Shown in pieces: positions 1-4,730 of a stretch of DNA of 5,823 nucleotides. Origin of the DNA: Gammaproteobacteria bacterium (GTDB lineage: Bacteria; Pseudomonadota; Gammaproteobacteria; Steroidobacterales; Woeseiaceae); the NCBI GenBank assembly GCA_003645495.1, contig QNFK01000145.1, positions 1-5,823 of the forward strand. Reading direction: 5' to 3'. Made by a program: the position numbers and the translations under genes. The notes under the pieces are model-generated. The model did no database searches, was not told where the DNA came from, and saw only the letters and a program-made list of their open reading frames with translations. Position 1 is the first letter of the stretch; each line of letters begins with the position of its first letter.

Positions 1-61
1 GGATTGCGACGGTGCGCGTATTTACCTGGCGACCAGCCTGCGAACGGCACAGCTTCGATAG
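1..61 (+). CDS. 3' end of an upstream gene (partial, unidentified)
   Basis: The window opens inside a rightward gene. The best reading starts at base 2 and ends with TAG at 59-61, giving the tail DCDGARIYLATSLRTAQLR. A second frame (from base 1, stop TGA at 82-84) is also open, so the frame is not certain. I prefer the first because its composition looks protein-like and its stop leaves a normal 27-nt gap before the intrinsic terminator at 89-119. That terminator has its T-run only on the + strand, so a + strand gene must end here. Too little is left to name a product. Confidence 0.4.
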   Translation, partial: DCDGARIYLATSLRTAQLR

Positions 62-88
62 AAACGACAGCGTTGACAGCATGACCGG

Positions 89-119
89 GGCGGCGAGCCT
101 GGCTCGCCGCCTTTTTTTT
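89..119 (+). terminator. Rho-independent terminator of the upstream gene
   Basis: A perfect 10-bp GC-rich stem (GGCGGCGAGC at 89-98 with its complement at 102-111) closes a 3-nt loop and is followed at once by eight T residues (112-119). No matching A-run lies on the left side, so it works only for + strand transcription. It separates the upstream gene from the one starting at 278. Confidence 0.92.
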
Positions 120-277
120 GTAGCAGAAACCCTACCAACAGACTGCATCCTGATTGACCTCAACGCCCGCACAATGCTGAACTATCGTGACGAAATTGCG
201 GTCGAAGATAGTCTGACTACAAATTGCATATCATAGAATTCGCGACGACCGGTAACCGTGATGCAGAAAAATAATAA

Positions 278-1072
278 ATGACAACGGCCGATTCATATTA
301 CTTCCCTGGTGTCGCAGACTGGCAGGCCGGCGCAGGTCGCCGACTCAATATCGCGATGCTATTCGCGTCGCTCCTGGTTGTCACCGTATTAAGCGTAATC
401 CGAATACCGGTTGCCGACGATTTGATTCCGCTCTCGGAATTAGTTGTGCAGTTGATTGAAAAACCCAGCGAATCCACAGCGGAACCTGAGCAACAGGTTG
501 CAAGTGAGGTGCCGATCGAAACCGTCATAGCATCAGAAACCGAACCAGTAGCGGACGTCCGCTCGGGTACGCATCCTGATACAGATACCATTCAACCGAT
601 TCGCGTAACTGCGGCACGCCGCCCGATCGCGGCTACGACTGACATCTCACCCACTAATGACTCACCAGACGTCGATGATTGGCACGAATTTGGAACAGAG
701 ATTGTCAGGGAGATAATTGCGAAACCGGAAAATCAATATACCGTTAATCCGCCCTTTGATGAAAAGCGTCGCGTTGCTGCAATCAAATTCCGACCGTCAG
801 AGGCACCTGTCAAACGGGAAATCTGGGATAACGTTGAGAAAGATCAACTTGGACGTACAATATTGCGAGACGGAAATCGTTTTCGAATTCTCGATGATCC
901 GAGCGGCGTTAACAGAGATATTTTTGAAAAGTACGAACAGTATATGGTTTTTTTCTCGATTCCCTTCGCGAAAGCACCACCGCAGGAACTACCGTGGGTA
1001 AACGAAGTTCGTGAGCAATATGCGTATTTACGCCTGCGGGAAGAGCAACGCACGAATCCTGATGCTTTTTAG
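278..1072 (+). CDS. Hypothetical single-anchor periplasmic protein with TonB-like N-terminal layout
   Basis: A 264-aa protein I do not recognise. Residues 1-22 are a short polar segment containing RR at 21-22. Residues 23-42 form one hydrophobic helix (LNIAMLFASLLVVTVLSV), so the topology is probably N-in with the rest in the periplasm. Residues 61-135 are rich in Glu, Asp, Pro, Thr and Ser and look disordered. Residues 136-264 look folded and mixed charge, with a hydrophobic patch (YMVFFSIPF) near 222-230 and a charged C-terminus. Anchor plus acidic/Pro linker plus C-terminal domain resembles TonB or TolA, but I see no TonB C-terminal motif. The first ATG of the open frame is used; it has no clear Shine-Dalgarno sequence. 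It stands alone, between the terminator at 89-119 and the convergent TetR gene. By eye it is more AT-rich than the MAPEG gene. The reading frame is convincing; the function is unknown. Confidence 0.8.
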   Translation: MTTADSYYFPGVADWQAGAGRRLNIAMLFASLLVVTVLSVIRIPVADDLIPLSELVVQLIEKPSESTAEPEQQVASEVPIETVIASETEPVADVRSGTHPDTDTIQPIRVTAARRPIAATTDISPTNDSPDVDDWHEFGTEIVREIIAKPENQYTVNPPFDEKRRVAAIKFRPSEAPVKREIWDNVEKDQLGRTILRDGNRFRILDDPSGVNRDIFEKYEQYMVFFSIPFAKAPPQELPWVNEVREQYAYLRLREEQRTNPDAF

Positions 1073-1106
1073 CATCTGTTCTCGTATCTGGAGCTTGCCC
1101 TGCTCC
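1061..1106. terminator. Weak hairpins between convergent genes (possible terminators)
   Basis: Two small inverted repeats fill the gap between the converging ends. One is GATGCT/AGCATC with a TTTT loop at 1061-1076, overlapping the stop at 1070-1072. The other is GGAGC/GCTCC with a 7-nt loop at 1090-1106, just outside the TetR stop. Neither is followed by a proper T-run on either strand, so an intrinsic terminator role is only a guess from position. Confidence 0.25.
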
Positions 1107-1784
1107 TCAATTCACCCATTCAACTGCCGCGCCATCGAATACTGACGACATAGTGTCCAGTAAGTCCTCGTCGGAATGAACCAACGGGTCATTGACCGCG
1201 TCGGCAACCCCGAGCATTGTCACCAATCCAAGAGCAGACACCCATGCAGTAAAAGCAAGTTTGCGCATGCGTATGCGCTGCGATTTACTCGCCGTGCTAT
1301 CAGCAATTCGAGATTCAAGCACATCAAACAAATGCCTCGTGCGCGGATTGATTTCTTTTTGAATGGTGTCCTGGTCAAGTTCTGCAGCGTTACCGCTGTA
1401 GAGTTGTGACTGACAATACACAAACCGGAATGCGTCAAGGCGGCCTATGTAGTGATTGTAGAAAGCACGGATTAATGTGCCGAGTGTTTTCCTACCCGAA
1501 TCAACATCCTCGATGGCAACGATGAGTGCTTCGATTTCGTTATCAACGAGTGCCGCGACCAGGCTGCGGCCCAGCGCTTCTTTGGATGGGAAATAATGAT
1601 AGAGGGCCTGTTTGGTCATGCCCAGGACTCCCGCAACTGACGCCAAGGTAACCGCGTCCACTCCATCCTGCAGCAGGATCGTCTGCGCGACTTCAAGAAT
1701 TTCCTGTCGCGCTTGCTCACGTTTGCGTTCGACACGAACTGATCGTTGCCGTATTCCGCTTGTTTGTTTTGTCATGTCACTCAC
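1107..1784 (-). CDS. TetR/AcrR-family transcriptional regulator
   Basis: A 225-aa protein of normal TetR length. After a basic N-terminal tail (RQRSVRVERKREQ), residues 24-72 match the TetR DNA-binding domain: helix 1 (ARQEILEVAQTILLQDG), helix 2 (VTLASVAGVLG, 45-55) and the recognition helix with its usual ending (MTKQALYHYFPSKEAL, 56-71). Residues 80-225 are a helical ligand-binding and dimerisation region without a recognisable specificity. The start taken is GTG at 1784-1782, because AAGG lies 9 nt upstream (1797-1794) and a good promoter would begin the message near 1799. An in-frame ATG at 1775-1773 would remove only three residues. The gene is divergent from the MAPEG gene, so it probably represses that gene and itself. 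The inducer is unknown. Confidence 0.93.
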   Translation of the reverse strand: MSDMTKQTSGIRQRSVRVERKREQARQEILEVAQTILLQDGVDAVTLASVAGVLGMTKQALYHYFPSKEALGRSLVAALVDNEIEALIVAIEDVDSGRKTLGTLIRAFYNHYIGRLDAFRFVYCQSQLYSGNAAELDQDTIQKEINPRTRHLFDVLESRIADSTASKSQRIRMRKLAFTAWVSALGLVTMLGVADAVNDPLVHSDEDLLDTMSSVFDGAAVEWVN

Positions 1785-1805
1785 ATATTCGAACCTTGTT
1801 CGTTT

Positions 1806-1834
1806 ATTTTAACTGTGTTAAGCTTTTTTGTAAA
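1806..1834 (-). promoter_or_regulatory. Sigma70-type promoter of the tetR gene
   Basis: On the minus strand a -35 box TTTACA (1834-1829, 5 of 6 consensus bases) is followed after exactly 17 nt by a -10 box TAAAAT (1811-1806, 5 of 6). Transcription would start near 1799, leaving a leader of about 15 nt that contains the AAGG ribosome binding site and leads to the GTG start. Confidence 0.65.
1809..1821. promoter_or_regulatory. Palindrome in the tetR promoter, candidate TetR operator
   Basis: The sequence TTAAC-TGT-GTTAA is a perfect 5+3+5 inverted repeat. It overlaps the -10 box and the adjoining spacer of the tetR promoter, where a bound repressor would block RNA polymerase. Autorepression through such a site is common for TetR regulators. 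Assigning it to this protein is inference. Confidence 0.45.
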
Positions 1835-1842
1835 TACGCAAT

Positions 1843-1857
1843 TGACCTAAACGGTCA
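1843..1857. promoter_or_regulatory. Palindrome upstream of the MAPEG gene, candidate TetR operator
   Basis: TGACC-N5-GGTCA, a perfect 5+5+5 inverted repeat, ends 20 bp before the MAPEG start codon. The half-sites differ from the TTAAC palindrome at 1809-1821, so the two probably do not bind one protein equally well. A divergently encoded TetR protein is the obvious candidate ligand. I found no convincing promoter boxes for the MAPEG gene itself. Confidence 0.45.
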
Positions 1858-1877
1858 TCATCCTGGGGATTAGCGCC

Positions 1878-2351
1878 ATGCCTGTCGAACCTGCCACCTT
1901 AACCCTTGAAAACCCGGTGTTTCACACCTATTTGCTGGCCGCCAGCATTATGCTTCTAAAGCTGATGATCCAGCCGTGGATAACAGTGCAGCGCATGGTC
2001 AAAGTGGGTGCTGGCTACCGCAGCCCGGAGGACGCCAGGAAAAGCCCGCTCAATCCCACGCCACGCGATGGCCAACTGGAAATCGACGAATATGTCGATC
2101 GTTCCCGCCGCATGAACCTCAACGATCTGGAGAGCATTCCCGGCTTCCTTGCCGCCGGATTCCTGTTTGTGCTGGTTGGCCCGCCCCTGCTTCTCGCACA
2201 GGTCCTGATCTGGACTTACGTCGGCTCGCGTGCTGCACACTTCATTGCCTACTCCACCGCCCAGTTGCACGACATCCGCGCCTTCTGCTGGACCTGGGGC
2301 TCACTGGCAGTGATGGGTATGGCGGGATATGTGCTGATGCAAACGTTGTAG
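1878..2351 (+). CDS. MAPEG-family membrane protein, prostaglandin E synthase-1-like
   Basis: A 157-aa integral membrane protein. MAPEG members are trimeric, glutathione-using membrane enzymes. Four hydrophobic segments lie near residues 13-38, 86-104, 104-126 and 135-156. Aligned by eye to human mPGES-1, it keeps the PEDA motif (50-53, D52 = Asp49), the DRSRRMNLNDLESIP segment (74-88; N82 = Asn74, D83, E85 = Glu77), the R..H...Y motif (R118, H121, Y125 = Arg110, His113, Tyr117) and R134 = catalytic Arg126. The Ser after that Arg is replaced by Ala (A135). Length is normal for the family. GGGGA at 1865-1869 lies 8 nt before the ATG. A glutathione-dependent peroxidase or conjugation role toward lipid-soluble electrophiles is plausible, but the substrate is unknown. 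It is probably controlled by the divergent TetR protein. Confidence 0.92.
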   Translation: MPVEPATLTLENPVFHTYLLAASIMLLKLMIQPWITVQRMVKVGAGYRSPEDARKSPLNPTPRDGQLEIDEYVDRSRRMNLNDLESIPGFLAAGFLFVLVGPPLLLAQVLIWTYVGSRAAHFIAYSTAQLHDIRAFCWTWGSLAVMGMAGYVLMQTL

Positions 2352-2355
2352 GACC

Positions 2356-2380
2356 ATCGCGGCTGGAAGCCCGCCCTGTA
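2356..2380. repeat. Degenerate REP-like palindrome
   Basis: It starts 5 nt after the MAPEG stop codon. It opens with ATCGC, contains an imperfect GC-rich hairpin (GCGG/CCGC, or alternatively GGCT/AGCC around GGA) and ends in CCTGTA. Size, opening bases and layout match one arm of the REPIN-like element at 4002-4066, whose arm also opens with ATCGC and ends in CCTACA. I read it as a single decayed REP, seen in reverse orientation. Confidence 0.45.
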
Positions 2381-2467
2381 ATCAGATGCACAAACAGTGA
2401 CTTGCGTCAAAAAGATAAGGCGACAATACCACTAGAATATGCAAACGACGGTAAACTGAATCGCTGC

Positions 2468-2482
2468 AGTCAGATTCTGACT
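2468..2482. promoter_or_regulatory. Perfect 15-bp palindrome abutting the PLD ribosome binding site
   Basis: AGTCAGA-T-TCTGACT is a perfect 7+1+7 inverted repeat. It ends directly before the AAGGG Shine-Dalgarno sequence (2483-2487) of the phospholipase D gene. As DNA it could be an operator; as RNA it would form a 6-bp hairpin with an ATT loop next to the ribosome binding site. The palindrome is certain; its role is not. Confidence 0.45.
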
Positions 2483-2498
2483 AAGGGTATTGAAAAAC

Positions 2499-3986
2499 AT
2501 GAATTCCAGCCTCCCCGCAAGCCTGGCGTGCCTTTTATTGCTGAGCGCAACATCACATGCACAGTCGATTCAGGAGTGGCTGGACGACAATTGCGAGACC
2601 TGTGTCGAGCAGATGTCGTCACAAACCGGCGCCTACATTCTTGAAAAAGGCGAAGAAGCACTTATCGGCCGAGCATGGTTGACCAGGCATGCCGAAAGCT
2701 CCATTGACATTCAGTACTTCATCTGGAGTACCGATAACATCGGCACGCTTGCCGCGGAATCCCTGCTAACGGCTGCAGAGAGAGGGGTCATGGTTCGCGT
2801 TCTTGTCGATGACATATCGATCGACGCAGAAGACCAGACTCTGCTGTTGTTATCAGCCCATCCGAATGTACAAATTCGCATCTATAACCCGAACCTGTCT
2901 GTCGGCGTGGGTTTTTGGCGCGGCCTCGTTAATGCAATCACGCAATTTCGCGGCGTCAATCAGCGCATGCACGACAAGACGGCTATATTTGACAGCGTTG
3001 CCGGCATGACCGGTGGTCGCAACATGGCCGATGAGTATTTCGACTATAACCAAAATTATAATTTTCGCGATCGCGACATATTACTTCTGGGCTCTGCCGT
3101 TACGCAGATGAGTGAGAACTTCGACGAATTCTGGCAAAGCGACCTTGCGGTACCGGTCGAAACAATTTTCGATGATGAAACTCAGGATTTGACCAGTGCA
3201 GAAGTAGCCGCCAAGGCCGGACAACTGCACGATTACGCAAACGATGTCGTAAACTTCGAACCGCAGGTCCGCGAGGCGATCGACAACATCTCAGATCAAT
3301 TCCCTAAACTATTGCAAAACATGTCCTGGCAAGACGTGTCCTTTATAAGTGACATCCCGGGTAAAAATGATGGTGAGTCCGGATTGCAGGGTGGCGGTGA
3401 GTCGACGACGCAGCTTGCTGCTGCACTGCGCGATGCCAAAGAGTCCGTACTTATCCAGTCACCTTACCTGGTCATGCCAAAGGGCGGGATCGATTTGCTC
3501 GCTGAACTTAGCCGTCGTGGTGTCCGGATTCGTATATCGACCAACTCATTTGCATCAACGGACAATATCCCGGCCTTCAGTGGCTATCACCGGCAGCGAC
3601 CGCGCCTGCTCCAGGCCGGCGTCGAACTGTTCGAGTTCAAGCCGCATCCGGGAATTCAGACAGCACTCATTGAGCGTTACCCACGCATTGCGGAAAACAA
3701 TCCGGTCTTTGCCCTGCATGCCAAAAGCATGGTGATCGATGGCAAAACAATATTTATTGGTACATTCAATCTGGACCCCCGATCCGCCAACCTGAACACT
3801 GAAGTGGGCGTGCTGATCGAGAGCCAGGCACTAGGCGAGCAACTCACGGCCGCTATCGAACGCGACATCCTCCCCGAAAACAGTTGGCAAACAACCCGGA
3901 AATTTGCGCCAGATTACGAGGTTCCTCGCAATAAGCGGCTTCAGCTCGGTTTAATCAACCTGCTCCCTATCGAATCAGTACTCTAA
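2499..3986 (+). CDS. Exported phospholipase D family protein, cardiolipin synthase C-like
   Basis: A 495-aa protein with two complete PLD (HKD) motifs. Motif 1 is HDKTAIFD (H158, K160, D165) followed by GGRN (172-175). Motif 2 is HAKSMVID (H407, K409, D414) followed by GTFNLDPRSANLNTEVG. The segment SIDIQYFIWSTDN near 68-80 and the ending LLPIESVL are typical of the ClsC/YmdC branch, which transfers phosphatidyl groups to make cardiolipin. The family also includes hydrolases. Residues 1-21 form a Sec signal peptide (hydrophobic LACLLLLSA, cleavage likely after SHA-21) without a lipobox, so the enzyme should act in the periplasm. A CETC motif (C32, C35) near the mature N-terminus could form a disulfide. 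ATG 2499 is chosen because AAGGG lies 11 nt upstream; an in-frame TTG at 2490 lies only 2 nt from it. No ymdB-like partner is nearby. The family is secure; synthase versus phospholipase is not. Confidence 0.94.
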   Translation: MNSSLPASLACLLLLSATSHAQSIQEWLDDNCETCVEQMSSQTGAYILEKGEEALIGRAWLTRHAESSIDIQYFIWSTDNIGTLAAESLLTAAERGVMVRVLVDDISIDAEDQTLLLLSAHPNVQIRIYNPNLSVGVGFWRGLVNAITQFRGVNQRMHDKTAIFDSVAGMTGGRNMADEYFDYNQNYNFRDRDILLLGSAVTQMSENFDEFWQSDLAVPVETIFDDETQDLTSAEVAAKAGQLHDYANDVVNFEPQVREAIDNISDQFPKLLQNMSWQDVSFISDIPGKNDGESGLQGGGESTTQLAAALRDAKESVLIQSPYLVMPKGGIDLLAELSRRGVRIRISTNSFASTDNIPAFSGYHRQRPRLLQAGVELFEFKPHPGIQTALIERYPRIAENNPVFALHAKSMVIDGKTIFIGTFNLDPRSANLNTEVGVLIESQALGEQLTAAIERDILPENSWQTTRKFAPDYEVPRNKRLQLGLINLLPIESVL

Positions 3987-4001
3987 CGAGCGCGTAACGC
4001 C

Positions 4002-4066
4002 ATCGCCCGCTGGGCGGGCTCCTACAATTGCTATAAGAATATGTAGGAGCCCGCCCAGCGGGCGAT
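4002..4066. repeat. REPIN-like element: two inverted REP sequences
   Basis: Two 25-nt arms (4002-4026 and 4042-4066) are perfect inverted copies separated by 15 nt. Read inward on either strand, each arm carries its own hairpin (GCCCGC, TGG, GCGGGC). Read outward, it begins TGTAGGAGC, containing the GTAG signature of bacterial REP elements. Two such units facing each other form a REPIN, a non-autonomous element spread by RAYT (IS200-like tyrosine) transposases, none of which is encoded here. It sits between convergent gene ends, as is common, and could also block transcription from either side. The structure is certain; the REPIN name is by family resemblance. Confidence 0.88.
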
Positions 4067-4081
4067 CAATTTTCGAATGGG

Positions 4082-4110
4082 GAATTAGGGGGACAGAAAC
4101 CTCAAATTTC
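4082..4110. repeat. Possible dispersed intergenic motif around GGGGGACAGAAACC
   Basis: Between the REPIN-like element and the mepK stop lies an imperfect inverted repeat: GAATTAGG on the left, CCTCAAATTTC on the right, enclosing GGGACAGAAA. From memory, GGGGACAGAAACC-like strings recur between genes of environmental proteobacteria. I could not check this, and a single copy proves nothing. Confidence 0.25.
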
Positions 4111-4128
4111 GTCGTTCCATCGCTTCGG

Positions 4129-4674
4129 TTACCAGCGTCTTACGCGACCTGTATCAATGTGCACAAAGTCCGAGCTCTGGTAGTAGCCAACTCCACCGCG
4201 TTGCAGCGAGATCGCAGCATCACGCAGGGCTGCCGTACTGACGCCCCGTAAGCGAACGTCAATCGCGTTGCCGAGCAGGTGCTGGCTATTTCTTGCGACA
4301 CCGCTGCTCTTGCTGCGCAACATTTCATTAGTCGCTGGCGAACGATAAGCCGAGATAACTTCAAACGCCCCGCTGCCACCCAGTGATTCACGAACGTCGT
4401 AGATCAGGTCCAGCAATGCCGGGTCGATAAGCAGTTGCTCGCCGTTACGAAAGTCTGCCAGGAAAGTATTTATCTCAGCGAGCGCGGTATCCACATAGAC
4501 ACCGTCTATTGAATAGGTCACCTGCAGGTTCCGCTGGGTATGCGTATGATAAAATGACAGCTGTCGCTTCCCGGCACTTGCGGCCTGGCTTGCCGGGCCG
4601 ACAACGCCGACAATCAATGCTGCTGCCAACAATGACGATACGAACAACGGTCGATTTTTGTTTCGTTTACTCAT
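4129..4674 (-). CDS. mepK: MepK/YcbK-type (DUF882) murein DD/LD-endopeptidase
   Basis: A 181-aa exported peptidase-M15-like protein. In E. coli MepK is a periplasmic endopeptidase that cleaves mDap-mDap (3-3) peptidoglycan cross-links. The conserved features are complete: LSFYHTHT (39-46), VISAYRSPATNEML (106-119), the SxxHxxGxAxD zinc motif as SQHLLGNAIDVRL (H132, D139) and the ending GVGYYQSSDFVHIDTGRVRRW with H172. Residues 1-34 are a signal peptide (basic KRNKNR, hydrophobic 10-27, cleavage likely after ASA-34). I see no twin-arginine pair, so export is probably by Sec rather than the Tat route suggested for E. coli YcbK. The length is typical. ATG 4674-4672 has no good ribosome binding site and overlaps a palindrome. 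It is divergent from the L,D-transpeptidase gene at 4731, which supports the role. The symbol is assigned by family and context. Confidence 0.92.
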   Translation of the reverse strand: MSKRNKNRPLFVSSLLAAALIVGVVGPASQAASAGKRQLSFYHTHTQRNLQVTYSIDGVYVDTALAEINTFLADFRNGEQLLIDPALLDLIYDVRESLGGSGAFEVISAYRSPATNEMLRSKSSGVARNSQHLLGNAIDVRLRGVSTAALRDAAISLQRGGVGYYQSSDFVHIDTGRVRRW

Positions 4675-4685
4675 AGCTCAGCTAT
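4673..4685. promoter_or_regulatory. Perfect palindrome over the mepK start codon
   Basis: ATAGCT-C-AGCTAT is a perfect 6+1+6 inverted repeat. It covers the first two bases of the mepK start codon and the place where a ribosome binding site would be. It could be an operator for the divergent gene pair, or an RNA fold that limits mepK translation. The function is inferred from position only. Confidence 0.35.
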
Positions 4686-4689
4686 CATA
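4683..4689. promoter_or_regulatory. Candidate shared -10 element for divergent mepK and ldtD
   Basis: The 7-mer TATCATA reads TATCAT on the + strand (4683-4688) and TATGAT on the - strand (4689-4684), each 5 of 6 matches to TATAAT. One element could therefore start both genes. No good -35 box stands at the right distance on either strand, so the call is tentative. Confidence 0.35.
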
Positions 4690-4730
4690 CCCGTTCACCC
4701 ACTCCCATCATGTGACAGGGCCGCAAATTT

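Noticed and set aside
12..236. A 74-codon open frame across the start of the window
   Set aside because: It reads straight through the intrinsic terminator hairpin and its T-run at 89-119 and has no ribosome binding site or recognisable protein features.
278..1072. Calling the orphan protein TonB
   Set aside because: The N-terminal layout fits, but the C-terminal region lacks the TonB domain pattern and there are no ExbB/ExbD neighbours.
2402..2438. Promoter for the PLD gene (TTGCGT at 2402, TAGAAT at 2433)
   Set aside because: The boxes are 25 nt apart, well outside the usual 16-18 nt, so I do not report a promoter.
2490..2498. TTG at 2490 as the start of the PLD protein
   Set aside because: The AAGGG Shine-Dalgarno ends only 2 nt before it. 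ATG 2499 has proper spacing and gives a cleaner signal peptide.
1976..2644. A 222-codon + strand open frame overlapping the MAPEG gene and the PLD gene start
   Set aside because: It lies in another frame of a clear MAPEG gene and runs through an intergenic repeat into the PLD signal peptide region. Its Pro/Arg/Cys-rich translation is typical of a shadow frame.
4002..4066. The long inverted repeat read as part of a CRISPR array or an insertion sequence end
   Set aside because: There are only two copies, in inverted orientation, with one 15-nt spacer and no transposase or cas gene nearby. The GTAG-plus-hairpin form fits a REP pair better.
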